64,000 bases of DNA from Lysobacterales bacterium 15-68-25 (GCA_002279065.1 NCKB01000003.1:1-64000), one strand, 5' to 3'; numbered from the stretch's first letter, positions 7,957-17,308 are shown. The notes: a model not told the origin generated them from the letters alone. Numbers and translations: made by a program.

Positions 7957-9521
7957 GCGTGGGCCACCGCAAAGCCGAAGCGCTCGGCGAGCATGCCGTC
8001 GTCCAGCGGCGGCGCGGCTGTCTTCAGCGCATGCGCGGCGCGCAGCACCAGCACGCGGGCGTCGGCCACGGCGAGGTCTTCCGGCACGCGCTGGCCGTCG
8101 GTGGTGTAGTCCAGCGGCAGCTTGTGGCGGATCAGCACCGACAGCGCGCCACCGAGGTTGGGCGCCTCGTCCAGCTTGGTCAGCACCACGCTGGCCGGCT
8201 CCAGCGGCATGTAGGCGCGCACGGATTCCTCCAGCGACTGCGACTGCGCGTTGGCCGCCAGCACCAGCGAGATGCGCAGCGCGATGCCGTCGCTGTGGGC
8301 GACCTCGTTGAGCACGTCCATCTGCTGCTCCAGCCGCGGATCGGTGCCGGACACGCCGGCGGTGTCGATCAGCACGGTGTGCTTGCCCTTGAGCATCTCC
8401 AGCACCTGGCGCAGGCTCGCCGCGTCGTCGGCCGGGTACACGCGCACGCCCATCAGGCGGCCGTAGTGCTCGAGCTGGGCAGCGGCGCCGATGCGGTAGT
8501 GGTCGGTGCTGACCAACGCCACGTTGGCGGCGCCGTGGCGCACCACCGCACGGGCCGCGAGTTTGGCGATCGTGGTGGTCTTGCCCACGCCGGTCGGGCC
8601 GACCAGGGCGATCATGCCGCCGTCGCTGTCGCCGCGACCGCTGATCGCCACGCTGCGGCTGAGCATGCCCAGCGGCAGGTAGCGCGCCTGCTCGGCGCTG
8701 ATCTGCTCGGGCAGGTCGTCGGCCAGCTTGCGGGCCACGTCGGCGTCGATGCCCAGGCGGGTGAGTTCGCGCAGCACGCGGGCGCGCAGCGGGTGGCGGC
8801 GCTCCATGTCGTTCCAGGCCAGGCTGGACAGCTGCATCTCCAGCATCTCGCGCAGAAAGCCCAGCTCGGCGCGCATGCGGGCGGTGTCCTGCATGGCGCG
8901 CTCGATCGCCGGGTGCACCGCCGGCGCTTCGGTGGCCGTGGCGGCTGCGGCGGCCGGCGCATCAGGAGCCGCCGTGACCGCGCTCGCCGCGACCGGCGAC
9001 TTCGTTGCCGTGGCCGGGTTCGGGGCGGACGTCGCGGGTGCCGGCGCCCGGCTCACCGTCGCCGCGGCGGCACGGGCCGGTGCGACGTTGCCGCTCGCGC
9101 TGGCCGGCGTCGGCGCGCGACGGGTGGAACGCGTCAGGGCCACCGTGTCCTCGGCGAGCTCTTCGCCATACGGCAGCGATGCCGGGGCGGGACGCGGCGC
9201 CGTGGTGGCCGCGACCTCGGCCGGGGGCACCGGGGCGTCCGGCATCGACCGGCGGCCGAGGCGGCCGTGACGGGCGGCCGGCACGTGCTCGGCCGGCGTC
9301 GGCTGTTTGACTTCCGGCGTCGGCGCCACGTCGCCGGCCGGCGGCGCGCCGTGACGGGCAGCTTCGCGCACCAACGCCTCGTCGTAGTCGAGCGCGGCGA
9401 TGATCTCGATGCCCTCGGGCAGGCGGCGGGTGGACAGGATCACCGCGTCCGGACCCTGCTCCTCACGCACCAGGCGCATGGCCTGGCGCATGTCGGAGGC
9501 GACGAAACGTTTGATCTTCAT
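7953..9521 (-). CDS. flhF: Polar flagellar placement GTPase FlhF
   Basis: The 522-aa SRP-family GTPase marks the cell pole for flagellum assembly. The N-terminal B-domain (1-60, MKIKRFVASDMRQAMRLV) is followed by an Ala/Pro-rich linker (about 65-200), then the NG domains. These carry G1 GPTGVGKTTTIAK, G2/G3 STDHYRIGAAAQL and DTAGVSGTD, and G4 TKLDEA. The ATG overlaps the stop of the 62-aa frame upstream (ATGA). It lies between flhA and flhG as in Vibrio and Pseudomonas. Confidence 0.95.
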   Translation of the reverse strand: MKIKRFVASDMRQAMRLVREEQGPDAVILSTRRLPEGIEIIAALDYDEALVREAARHGAPPAGDVAPTPEVKQPTPAEHVPAARHGRLGRRSMPDAPVPPAEVAATTAPRPAPASLPYGEELAEDTVALTRSTRRAPTPASASGNVAPARAAAATVSRAPAPATSAPNPATATKSPVAASAVTAAPDAPAAAAATATEAPAVHPAIERAMQDTARMRAELGFLREMLEMQLSSLAWNDMERRHPLRARVLRELTRLGIDADVARKLADDLPEQISAEQARYLPLGMLSRSVAISGRGDSDGGMIALVGPTGVGKTTTIAKLAARAVVRHGAANVALVSTDHYRIGAAAQLEHYGRLMGVRVYPADDAASLRQVLEMLKGKHTVLIDTAGVSGTDPRLEQQMDVLNEVAHSDGIALRISLVLAANAQSQSLEESVRAYMPLEPASVVLTKLDEAPNLGGALSVLIRHKLPLDYTTDGQRVPEDLAVADARVLVLRAAHALKTAAPPLDDGMLAERFGFAVAHA

Positions 9522-9706
9522 ACGTGCTTGCTCCGCAGCGGATGGCGGGAAACCGGGATCGAGGCGCTCTTCGCGACGCGGCGCACGGGCTCGGCAGTCA
9601 GGACGACGATGCCGGCGGGATGGCCCGCCACGCGGTGCCAGTCCGCCGAGGCCTGCGGTCGGATGACCACCGGCGGTTCGCTCGTGACGTGTCGATCAGT
9701 TCTCAT
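9518..9706 (-). CDS. Putative 62-aa small protein between flhA and flhF
   Basis: This short frame starts MRTDRHVTSEPPVVIRP and ends PLRSKHV. An AGGA ribosome site sits seven bases before its ATG, and its stop overlaps the flhF start (ATGA). That matches the coupling seen across the operon and suggests it is translated. The protein is basic, with no clear membrane helix or known motif. It might only serve to couple flhA and flhF translation. I do not recognise a family. Confidence 0.5.
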   Translation of the reverse strand: MRTDRHVTSEPPVVIRPQASADWHRVAGHPAGIVVLTAEPVRRVAKSASIPVSRHPLRSKHV

Positions 9707-9720
9707 CGCGGATTCCTCGC

Positions 9721-11808
9721 TCAGCGTCCCAGCGCCTGCACCAGCCGCACCCGGCGGTTGTCAGGCACCTCGTTGTAGGCGAGTACGTGCAGGTTCTGTG
9801 CCACGTGACGGGTGAACCGCGCGAGCCACGGCCGCAGCGGCGGCGAGACCAGCAGCACCGCGGGTTCGCCGCTCATTTCCTGCTTGCGCGCGGCATCGGC
9901 CACGCCCTGCTGCAGGCGGTCGGCCAGGCCCGGCTCCACCGCCGCGCCGGTGCCGCCGCTGCCGGTGAGCGACTGGGTGAGGATCTGCTCCAGCTCCGGT
10001 GCCAGCGTGATGACCGGCACCTCGGTGCCCAGCCCGGTGATCTCCTGCACGATCTGCCGGCCCAGGGTGACCCGGACGGCGGCGGTGAGCACGCCGGGAT
10101 CCTGACTCTGGCTGGCGTGCTCCGCCAACGATTCGACGATCGAACGCATGTTGCGGATCGGCACCCGCTCGGCCAGCAGGTTCTGCAGCACCTTGACCAC
10201 CGTGCCCAGCGGCAGGCGCTTGGGCACCAGGTCTTCCACCAGCTTCGGCGCGCTCTGCGCCAGCCGGTCCAGCAGCTGCTGCACGTCCTGGTGGCTGAGC
10301 AGTTCGTGGGCGTGGTTGCCCAGGATGTGCGAGAGATGGGTGGCGATCACCGTGGCCGGATCGACCACGGTGTAGCCCAGCGACTGGGCGTTGTCGCGCT
10401 GGCCCTGCTCGATCCACACCGCCTCCAGCCCGAACGCCGGATCGCGCGTGCTGATACCCGGCACCTGGCCGTGCACCTGGCCGGGGTTGATCGCCAGCAG
10501 GCGGTCGGTGTGCACCTCGGCCTCGCCCATCGGCACGCCCATCAGGGTGATGCGGTAGGTGTTGGGGCCCAGGTCCAGGTTGTCGCGGATGTGCACCGGC
10601 GGCACCAGGAAGCCCAGTTCCTGCGAGAGCTTGCGGCGCACCGACTTGATCCGTCCCATCAGCTCGCCGCCCTGGTGGGTGTCCACCAGCGGGATCAGCC
10701 GGTAGCCCACCTCCAGGCCCAGCGGATCGACGCTGGCGACGTCTTCCCAGCCCAGCTCCAGGCGCTCGGTCGGCGCGGCCGGGGCCGGCACCTCGGTGGC
10801 CTGCTGCGCCACGCGCGCGGCGGCATCGCGCTCGCGCCGGATCATCAGCCACGCCGCGCCGCCGCAGGTGCAGCCCAGCAGCAGGAAGGCGATGTTCGGC
10901 ATGCCCGGCACCAGGCCCATGATGCCCAGCACCGCGCCAGCCACCGCCAATGCGCGCGGCTGGCCGAACATCTGCGAGACCAGCTGCTTGCCCATGTCCT
11001 GCGCCTTGGAGACGCGGGTGACGATCACCGCAGCGGCGATCGACAGCATCAGCGAGGGCACCTGCGCGACCAGGCCGTCGCCGATGGTCAGCAGGGTGTA
11101 GGTCTTGGCCGCTTCGGAGGCCGACAGGCCGTGCTGCAGCACGCCGACGAAGAAGCCGCCGACGATGTTGATGATGAGGATCAGGATGCCGGCGGTGGCG
11201 TCGCCGCGGACGAACTTGGAGGCACCGTCCATCGAGCCGTAGAAATCCGCCTCCTCGCGCACTTCCTGGCGGCGCTCGCGCGCCTGTTCCTGGGTCAGCA
11301 GGCCGGCGTTGAGGTCGGCGTCGATCGCCATCTGCTTGCCGGGCATCGCGTCCAGGGTGAAGCGGGCGGTCACTTCCGACACGCGGGTGGCGCCCTTGGT
11401 GACCACCACGAAGTTGATGATGGTGAGGATGGCGAACACCACCAGGCCGACCGCGAAGTTGCCGCCGATGACGAACTCGCCGAACGCCTCGATCACCTTG
11501 CCGGCGGCGCCGGGACCGTCGTGGCCGTGCATCAGCACCACGCGGGTGGAGGCGATGTTCAGCGCCAGTCGCAGCAGGGTGGCCATCAGCACCACGGTCG
11601 GGAACGCGGCGAACTCCAGCGGCCGCATCACGTAGATCACCGCCAGCAGGATCACCAGCGACAGCGCGATGTTGAAGCTGAACAGCATGTCCAGCAGGAA
11701 CGGCGGCAGCGGCAGCATGATCATCGCCAGCGCCGCCAGCAGGATCACCGGTGCCCCTATGCCACGTCGTCCGATCTGCTTGAGGTTATCGAGTGCGACG
11801 GTGGCCAT
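9721..11808 (-). CDS. flhA: Flagellar export gate protein FlhA
   Basis: This 695-aa protein is the largest component of the flagellar type III export gate, at the base of the basal body. Eight membrane helices lie in about residues 15-325, with the FHIPEP family signature region (VLMATLLRLALNIASTRVV) and the cytoplasmic stretch GAMDGASKFVRGDA-like (here YGSMDGASKFVRGD). The C-terminal half is the soluble ring that docks chaperone-substrate complexes. Length is as expected (E. coli 692). Ten bases separate it from flhB. Confidence 0.97.
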   Translation of the reverse strand: MATVALDNLKQIGRRGIGAPVILLAALAMIMLPLPPFLLDMLFSFNIALSLVILLAVIYVMRPLEFAAFPTVVLMATLLRLALNIASTRVVLMHGHDGPGAAGKVIEAFGEFVIGGNFAVGLVVFAILTIINFVVVTKGATRVSEVTARFTLDAMPGKQMAIDADLNAGLLTQEQARERRQEVREEADFYGSMDGASKFVRGDATAGILILIINIVGGFFVGVLQHGLSASEAAKTYTLLTIGDGLVAQVPSLMLSIAAAVIVTRVSKAQDMGKQLVSQMFGQPRALAVAGAVLGIMGLVPGMPNIAFLLLGCTCGGAAWLMIRRERDAAARVAQQATEVPAPAAPTERLELGWEDVASVDPLGLEVGYRLIPLVDTHQGGELMGRIKSVRRKLSQELGFLVPPVHIRDNLDLGPNTYRITLMGVPMGEAEVHTDRLLAINPGQVHGQVPGISTRDPAFGLEAVWIEQGQRDNAQSLGYTVVDPATVIATHLSHILGNHAHELLSHQDVQQLLDRLAQSAPKLVEDLVPKRLPLGTVVKVLQNLLAERVPIRNMRSIVESLAEHASQSQDPGVLTAAVRVTLGRQIVQEITGLGTEVPVITLAPELEQILTQSLTGSGGTGAAVEPGLADRLQQGVADAARKQEMSGEPAVLLVSPPLRPWLARFTRHVAQNLHVLAYNEVPDNRRVRLVQALGR

Positions 11809-11818
11809 GCGCGTATCC

Positions 11819-12958
11819 CTAGAGCTTGTATGGACCCATCAGGTCCGGATCGATGTCCGGCTGGGGCGGCTTCGGCGGGGCGTCGCCCCGGGCCGTGGCC
11901 GTCTTCAGCTGGTAGACGTAGGCCAGGATCTGCGCCACCGCGACGTACAGCGACGCGGGAATTTCCCGACCCAGCTCGGTCGTTGCATACAAGGCGCGTG
12001 CCAACGGCGGCGCCTCGACCAGCGGGATACGGTGGCCACCCGCCACGGCGCGGATCTGCTGGGCCATCACGTCCACGCCCTTGGCGATCACGCGCGGCGC
12101 GCCAAAGCGGTTTTCGTCGTATTTCAGGGCCACCGCGAAGTGGGTCGGGTTGGTCACCACGACATCGGCGGTGGGCAGGTCCTGCATCATCCGGCGCTGC
12201 GCCATCTGGTACTGCACCTGGCGGATGCGACCCTTGAGCTCGGGGTTGCCCTCGGTCTCCTTGGCCTCGTCCTTGAGCTCCTGCTTGGTCATGCGCAGGC
12301 GCTTGTTGTGGTCGAAGCGCTGGTACAGGGCGTCGAAGCCGCCGATCAGTCCGAGGATCACCCCGAAGGTGAGCGCGGCCCGGCCGAGCAGGCCGATCGC
12401 CGAGGCGATGCCGAAGCCGACGTCGCCGCGGCCGGTCGTCAATAAATCGCCTTCCCAGTGACGTAAAAGCAGCACCAGCGCGAAGCCGATCAGGGTCAGC
12501 TTGACCAGCGCCTTGCCCAGCTCCACCAGGCCGCGCATGGCGAAGATCCGGCCCAGTCCGGCGATCGGATCGAGCCGCTCGAATTTCGGCTGCAGCGCCT
12601 CGGCGCTGAAGTTCAGGCCACCCAGCAGGATCGGACCGGCCAGCGTGGCCAGCACCGTGCTGATCGCCACCGGGGCGAACATCGCCAGTGCCTCGCTCAG
12701 CGCCGCGTGCAGCGCGCGACCCGGCAACGCCCCGGAGAACAGCGCGTCACGGCTGTAGGAAAGGCCGAGGCCGTAGATCGCGCGCGCATGCGCCATCGCC
12801 GATGGCGCGGTGGCCATCATCGCCGCCACGCCGGCCAGCACCACCAGGGCGCCGGACAGGTCGCGCGATCGCGGGACGTCGCCTTTTTCGCGCGCTTCCT
12901 TGAGGCGTTTTTCGGAAGGTTGTTCGGTGCGGTCTTCGGCGCTGCTTTCTTCGCTCAC
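11819..12958 (-). CDS. flhB: Flagellar export switch protein FlhB (GTG start)
   Basis: The product is 379 aa. Four membrane helices (about 33-215) are followed by a cytoplasmic domain with the self-cleavage site NPTH (VVVTNPTHFAVALKY). Cleavage there switches export from rod/hook to filament substrates. The N-terminus is highly charged (EDRTEQPSEKRLKEAREKG), typical of the family. The GTG start is preceded by GAGGAGG about six bases upstream. A proline-rich tail (GDAPPKPPQPDIDP) closes the protein. It lies ten bases from fliR. Confidence 0.96.
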   Translation of the reverse strand: MSEESSAEDRTEQPSEKRLKEAREKGDVPRSRDLSGALVVLAGVAAMMATAPSAMAHARAIYGLGLSYSRDALFSGALPGRALHAALSEALAMFAPVAISTVLATLAGPILLGGLNFSAEALQPKFERLDPIAGLGRIFAMRGLVELGKALVKLTLIGFALVLLLRHWEGDLLTTGRGDVGFGIASAIGLLGRAALTFGVILGLIGGFDALYQRFDHNKRLRMTKQELKDEAKETEGNPELKGRIRQVQYQMAQRRMMQDLPTADVVVTNPTHFAVALKYDENRFGAPRVIAKGVDVMAQQIRAVAGGHRIPLVEAPPLARALYATTELGREIPASLYVAVAQILAYVYQLKTATARGDAPPKPPQPDIDPDLMGPYKL

Positions 12959-12968
12959 GGCGCCCTCC

Positions 12969-13736
12969 TCAACGAGCCAACTGGCCCATCAGCGACCAGG
13001 CCCTGTCGGTCAGCGATTCGAAGGCGCCCGGCAAGCTGCGCAGCGACAGCCACAGCACCACCATGCCCAAGGTGACGGTGATCGGGAAACCGACTGCGAA
13101 CAGGTTCATCGACGGCGCGGCACGGCTGATCGCCGCGAAACCGATGTTCACCACCAGCAGCGAGGTCACCGCCGGCAGCGCCACGCGCACGGCGCCGCCG
13201 AACAGCTGGGCACCGAACATCACCACCGCGTGCAGCGCGTTCGGGCCGAGCACGCCCTGCCCCGGCGGCAGCGTCTTGAAGCTGTCGGCCAGCAGCGCGA
13301 CCAGCTGCAGGTGACCGTTCATGGCCAGGAAGATCAGCGTCACCAGGATCATGTAGAGCTGGCTCAGCGACGGCGTGCTGCCGCCGCCCTCCGGGTTGAC
13401 CACCTCGGAGAAACCCAGGCTCATGCTCTGCGCCACCAGTTGGCCGCCGAAGGCGACCGCCTCGAACACCAGCCGCAGCACGAAGCCGATCGCCACGCCG
13501 ATCAGCACCTGGCCGACCATCGTGCCCACGCCGGCCGCGGACAACGGATCGACCGCCGCCGGCGACAGCGGCGCCAACACCAAAGTAAGCATCACGGTGA
13601 CGCCGACGCGGATGCGCGCGGGAAGCGTGGGGTTGCCGAACACCGGTGCCACCAGCACCAGGCCGCCGACCCGGCCCAGCGCCCACAGCAGTGAACCGAC
13701 CCACTGCTGCAGCTGGACCAGGTCGACCTCGGTCAC
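12969..13736 (-). CDS. fliR: Flagellar export gate protein FliR (GTG start)
   Basis: This 255-aa integral membrane protein of the FliPQR export-gate complex has about six hydrophobic segments, including GSLLWALGRVGGLVLVAPV at the N-terminus and PITVTLGMVVLWLSL near the C-terminus. I placed the start at the GTG overlapping the fliQ stop (GTGA), giving [11 protein letters not shown]. The longer in-frame ATG upstream would run back through fliQ. Length agrees with FliR (about 260 aa). Confidence 0.94.
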   Translation of the reverse strand: MTEVDLVQLQQWVGSLLWALGRVGGLVLVAPVFGNPTLPARIRVGVTVMLTLVLAPLSPAAVDPLSAAGVGTMVGQVLIGVAIGFVLRLVFEAVAFGGQLVAQSMSLGFSEVVNPEGGGSTPSLSQLYMILVTLIFLAMNGHLQLVALLADSFKTLPPGQGVLGPNALHAVVMFGAQLFGGAVRVALPAVTSLLVVNIGFAAISRAAPSMNLFAVGFPITVTLGMVVLWLSLRSLPGAFESLTDRAWSLMGQLAR

Positions 13737-14002
13737 TTGATCGCCCCCGGCAAGCCGGTGATCAGGTCGTGGGTGAAGCGCACCAGGGTGCGCAGCATCC
13801 ACGGGCCGGTGATCAGCGCCACCGCGGCCATCGCGATCAGCTTCGGGATGAAGCTGAGGGTCATTTCGTTGATCTGCGTGGCCGCCTGGATCACGCCGAT
13901 CAGCAGGCCGACGGCCAACGCGGTGAGCAGCAGCGGCGCGGCGACCAGCATGGCGACGTACAGCGCGTGCTGGCCGAACTGGATGACCGATTCGGGCGTC
14001 AT
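13733..14002 (-). CDS. fliQ: Flagellar export gate protein FliQ
   Basis: This 89-aa protein has two membrane hairpin helices, [20 protein letters not shown] and [16 protein letters not shown], joined by [16 protein letters not shown], the FliQ/SpaQ signature. It assembles with FliP and FliR into the export channel. It overlaps fliP and fliR by four bases each. The size matches E. coli FliQ (89 aa). Confidence 0.96.
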   Translation of the reverse strand: MTPESVIQFGQHALYVAMLVAAPLLLTALAVGLLIGVIQAATQINEMTLSFIPKLIAMAAVALITGPWMLRTLVRFTHDLITGLPGAIK

Positions 14003-14826
14003 GTGTAGAAGCTCCCCGCCAGCGTGCCGATGAGGAGCGTCCAGCCGTCGACCAGCACGAACAGCATGATCTTGAACGGCAGCGAGATGATCATCGGCGA
14101 GACCATCATCATGCCCATCGACATCAGCACGCTGGCCACCACCAGGTCGATGATCAGGAACGGGATGAACAGCAGGAAGCCCATCTGGAACGCGGTCTTG
14201 AGCTCCGAGGTGACGAACGCCGGCATCGCCACGCGCAGCGGCACGGCATCCTTGCTGGCGTAGGGCTGGTCGCCGGCCAGGTGGGTGAACATCTGCAGGT
14301 CGGCGTCGCGCGTCTGGTCGAGCATGAAGCGCTTGAACGGCGCGGTGGCGGCCGGCAGCGCCTGCTCGGCGGTGAGCTGGCCGTCCATGTACGGCTTCAC
14401 GCCGTCTACGTAGGACTTGTTCAGCACCGGCGACATCACGAACAGGGTGAGGAAGAGCGCCAGCCCCAGCAGCACCTGGTTCGGCGGCGTGGACTGCGTG
14501 CCCAGCGCCTGGCGCAGGAAGCCGAGCACGATGATGATCCGGGTGAACGAGGTCATCATCAGCAACACGGCCGGCAGCAGGGTCAGCACCGTCATCAGGG
14601 CCAGTACCTGCAGCGACAGCGTCCAGTTCTGGCCGCCGCCCGGCGCGCTCTTCACGGTGAGCACAGGAATCCCCGCGCCCGGACCGGACGGCATCGCCGG
14701 CATGGTCATCGCCGGCGCAGCGGCCGGAGCGGATTGCGGCGCGGCCTGGCCGACCAGCGGCAACAGCGCCAGGATGAGCAGCAGCACCAGCCGCGGCAAA
14801 CGGAAACACAGGCGCGGCGACATCAT
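13999..14826 (-). CDS. fliP: Flagellar export gate protein FliP
   Basis: This 275-aa protein has a cleavable signal peptide (about 1-28, [18 protein letters not shown]). An Ala/Pro/Met-rich spacer and four membrane segments follow, with the FliP motifs [20 protein letters not shown] and the C-terminal [19 protein letters not shown]. FliP forms the pentameric core of the export channel. Two consecutive ATGs (14826 and 14823) are possible starts; both overlap the fliO end. Confidence 0.96.
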   Translation of the reverse strand: MMSPRLCFRLPRLVLLLILALLPLVGQAAPQSAPAAAPAMTMPAMPSGPGAGIPVLTVKSAPGGGQNWTLSLQVLALMTVLTLLPAVLLMMTSFTRIIIVLGFLRQALGTQSTPPNQVLLGLALFLTLFVMSPVLNKSYVDGVKPYMDGQLTAEQALPAATAPFKRFMLDQTRDADLQMFTHLAGDQPYASKDAVPLRVAMPAFVTSELKTAFQMGFLLFIPFLIIDLVVASVLMSMGMMMVSPMIISLPFKIMLFVLVDGWTLLIGTLAGSFYT

Positions 14827-15224
14827 GGATTGCGCTTCCAGCGGTTGAGCAGCTCGGCGAAGCCTGGCATCGGTGCGGCCGGCGGGGCGGCTTCCTCCGG
14901 CGGCGGCAGTTCGCCCTCGAACACGTGCAGGGTGCGCAGGCCGCCCGGACCGGCCCCCACCAGCAGGCGCTTGCCGTGGGCTTCGAGCAGCAACACGCGA
15001 TCACGGGCGCCGACCGCCAGCGTCTCCACGCAGCGGATGCGCCGGCCACCCGGCACGGTGCGCGCCTGCAGGCGCTTGCTGAGCCAGCCGGCGGCGACGA
15101 TCAGGCCGATGATGCCGGCCAGGCTGAGCACCACGCGCAGCAGCTCGGCGCCGACGTTGAAGTCGGTCGCCGTGTTGGCGGCGGCGGCCGCGGCCGGAGC
15201 GGCCTGGGCAAGGAGGGCGAGCAC
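14823..15224 (-). CDS. fliO: Flagellar assembly protein FliO (GTG start)
   Basis: The 133-aa product has one membrane helix (about residues 27-49, [21 protein letters not shown]) followed by a small cytoplasmic domain ([25 protein letters not shown]). FliO promotes stable assembly of the FliP ring. The first in-frame start is GTG at 15224, 13 bases after the fliN stop, with GGCGG upstream as a weak ribosome site. It overlaps fliP at the 3' end. Confidence 0.9.
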   Translation of the reverse strand: MLALLAQAAPAAAAAANTATDFNVGAELLRVVLSLAGIIGLIVAAGWLSKRLQARTVPGGRRIRCVETLAVGARDRVLLLEAHGKRLLVGAGPGGLRTLHVFEGELPPPEEAAPPAAPMPGFAELLNRWKRNP

Positions 15225-15237
15225 GATGCGGTCCGCC

Positions 15238-15567
15238 TCAGCGCAGCTTGCGCACGCGCTCGGCGGGGCTGATCACGTCGGTCAGGCGGATGCCGAACTT
15301 CTCGTTGATCACCACCACCTCGCCGTGGGCGACCAGGGTGCCGTTGACGAACACGTCCAGCGGCTCGCCGGCGGCACGGTCCAGTTCCACCACCGAGCCC
15401 TGGTTGAGCTGCAGCAGGTTGCGGATGCTGATGCGGGTGCGGCCGACCTCCATCGCCAGCGTGACCGGCACGTCGAGGATCATGTCGAGGTTGACGTCGT
15501 GCTGGTCCATGTTTTCCAGCGGAACGCGGTCGGCGGCGACCTGGGCGGCTTCGGGCGTGGTGCTCAT
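15238..15567 (-). CDS. fliN: Flagellar switch protein FliN
   Basis: This 109-aa protein has a short N-terminal tail plus a SpoA domain (about 28-105, LDVPVTLAMEVGRTRISIRN). It builds the C-ring wall and is the docking site for FliH. It overlaps fliM by four bases. Confidence 0.96.
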   Translation of the reverse strand: MSTTPEAAQVAADRVPLENMDQHDVNLDMILDVPVTLAMEVGRTRISIRNLLQLNQGSVVELDRAAGEPLDVFVNGTLVAHGEVVVINEKFGIRLTDVISPAERVRKLR

Positions 15568-16580
15568 GACGGGATCTGCTCCATGGAAAATTCGCTTTGC
15601 AGGCGCGTCTCGCGGCGGCCGGCAGGGGCTTGGAATCGCACGGCCTTGTGGCCGTTGGTCTGGCCGTAGCGGCCGCGGAAGATCGGCACGTCCTCGGCGA
15701 ACACGGTGGTCAGCTCGGGAAGCTGCACGGGAATCACGTCGCCCGGGCGCAGCTGGAGGAAGTCGCCGATGGCCAGCTCGGTCTCCAGCAGCAGCGAGGT
15801 CAGCTCGACCTCGGCGTCGAGGATTTCCTCGTGCAGGGTCTCGCTCCAGCGGTCGTCGCGGTCGACGCGGTCGCTCTGCACGCCGGCATCGAGCAGGGTG
15901 CGGATCGGCTCGACCATGGCGTACGGCAGGGTCAGGTGGATCTCGCCGCCACCGCCGTCCAGCTCCACGTGGAAGCGCGAGACCACCACCGTTTCGGTCG
16001 GGCTGACGATATTGGCGAACTGCGGATTGATCTCGGAGTTGAGGTACTCGAACTCCAGCGGCAACACCGGCGCCCAGGCCTCGACCATGGCGGCGAACAG
16101 CTCCACCAGCATGATCTGGATCACGCGGTTCTCGGTCGCCGTGAAATCCCGTCCTTCGATGCGCGCATGGAAGCGGCCGTCGCCGCCGAAGAAATTGTCG
16201 ATCACGGTGAACACCAGCCGCGGCTCCATCACCACCAGGGCGGTGCCGCGCAGCGGCTTGATCCTCACCAGATTGAGGTTGCTCGGCACGGCCAGCCCGT
16301 GCACGTACTCGGCGAACTTGACCATCTTCACGCCCAGCACCGAGACCTCGGCGGTCTTGCGCAGCACGTTGAACACGCCGGTGCGGAAGTAGCGCGCGAA
16401 GCGGTCGTTGACCATCTCCAGCGTCGGCAGGCGGCCGCGCACGATGCGGTCCTGCTGGGTGAAGTCGTACTGGATGACGGCGTCGGCCGGCAGCGGCTCG
16501 TCGGTCTCGGTCTCGACCGCGCCGCCCTCCACGCCGTTGAGCAGAGCATCGATCTCGTCCTGGGAAAGCAGGTCGCTCAT
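15564..16580 (-). CDS. fliM: Flagellar switch protein FliM
   Basis: The 338-aa protein's N-terminal peptide MSDLLSQDEIDALLNGV is the CheY-P binding site. The middle domain (about 50-240) contacts FliG, and the C-terminal SpoA domain (about 255-325) contacts FliN. The length matches the family (334 in E. coli). Sixteen bases separate it from fliL. Confidence 0.97.
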   Translation of the reverse strand: MSDLLSQDEIDALLNGVEGGAVETETDEPLPADAVIQYDFTQQDRIVRGRLPTLEMVNDRFARYFRTGVFNVLRKTAEVSVLGVKMVKFAEYVHGLAVPSNLNLVRIKPLRGTALVVMEPRLVFTVIDNFFGGDGRFHARIEGRDFTATENRVIQIMLVELFAAMVEAWAPVLPLEFEYLNSEINPQFANIVSPTETVVVSRFHVELDGGGGEIHLTLPYAMVEPIRTLLDAGVQSDRVDRDDRWSETLHEEILDAEVELTSLLLETELAIGDFLQLRPGDVIPVQLPELTTVFAEDVPIFRGRYGQTNGHKAVRFQAPAGRRETRLQSEFSMEQIPS

Positions 16581-16596
16581 CGCCGGTCTCCTTCGG

Positions 16597-17097
16597 TTAC
16601 TGCATCACGAAGCTGGTGAAGTACAGGGCGTCGATACCCGGCTTGCCGGTGCGCTCCTGCACGATCTTCTGCACCGCAGCCAGCGCCTGTGCCTGCAGCT
16701 TTTCCTTGCCGGCCGCGTCGATCAGGTTCGGGTAGCTCTGCCCGCTGAACAGCAGCAGCAGCTGGTTGCGGATCACCGGCTGGGCTTCCTTCGCGGCGTC
16801 CAGCGATGCCTGCTCGTGGCTCATCAGGGTCACGCCCACCTGCAGGTAGCGCGCCGCCTGGTCGTCGCGGAAATTGACGACGAAGGCCGGGTCCAGCGGC
16901 AGGAACAGCTCGGGTTTCTTCTTTTCCGCCTGCGCCTCGTCCACCTTGCCGGCGGCGTGGCGCGGGCCGAAAGCGGCGTACAGGCCGGCACCGGCACCGC
17001 CGAGCACCACCAGGGCGAGGATGATGAGGATGATCAGCCGGCCGCGCTTCGGCTTGGGCGTAGCGACGAGACTGGGATCGGGTGCGGCGTTGTCCAT
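16597..17097 (-). CDS. fliL: Flagellar basal body-associated protein FliL
   Basis: This 166-aa protein has one signal-anchor helix (about 21-43, LIILIILALVVLGGAGAGLY) and a periplasmic FliL domain (about 68-166) ending in YFTSFVMQ. FliL surrounds the stators and stabilises them. It is the first gene of the operon: GAGG lies five bases before the ATG and the sigma-54 promoter about 65 bases upstream. In many relatives fliK (and fliHIJ) precede fliL; here the upstream neighbour is queA. Confidence 0.95.
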   Translation of the reverse strand: MDNAAPDPSLVATPKPKRGRLIILIILALVVLGGAGAGLYAAFGPRHAAGKVDEAQAEKKKPELFLPLDPAFVVNFRDDQAARYLQVGVTLMSHEQASLDAAKEAQPVIRNQLLLLFSGQSYPNLIDAAGKEKLQAQALAAVQKIVQERTGKPGIDALYFTSFVMQ

Positions 17098-17162
17098 GAA
17101 ACCCTCGGAAATGTGCTGGCGTGCCTGGCCCCGCGCGGGGCGGGACGTTCCGAGGGGGATTT

Positions 17163-17178
17163 AGCAAACCGCGTGCCA
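17163..17178 (-). promoter_or_regulatory. Sigma-54 (RpoN) promoter for the fliL-cheW operon
   Basis: On the minus strand the sequence reads TGGCACGCGGTTTGCT, matching the sigma-54 consensus TGGCAC-N5-TTGCW with the GG and GC at the required spacing. Transcription would start near 17150, about 55 bases before fliL. Class II flagellar operons of polar-flagellate gammaproteobacteria are activated by FleQ with RpoN, so the location fits. Start site inferred. Confidence 0.85.
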
Positions 17179-17231
17179 CGCGCCACGAACCGCACGGGAA
17201 TGCGGAACGGCGGACACTGCGGCAGTTTCTT

Positions 17232-17257
17232 GACGCGCGCCGGAAAGGGCGCGCGTC
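17232..17257. terminator. Strong hairpin between queA and fliL
   Basis: Perfect 10-bp inverted repeat GACGCGCGCC / GGCGCGCGTC with a 6-base loop, 51 bases downstream of the queA stop. No T-tract follows on the minus strand, so it may be a rho-assisted or pausing hairpin rather than an intrinsic terminator. Confidence 0.4.
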
Positions 17258-17308
17258 GACTTCGCGACGGCGGGCCGGCGTGGCCGGACGCCCGGTGACG
17301 GGGTTCCG

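Noticed and set aside
9721-10852. Large alternative frame inside flhA on the minus strand
   Set aside because: Its Arg/Gly/Ala-rich product is a frame-shifted shadow of FlhA.
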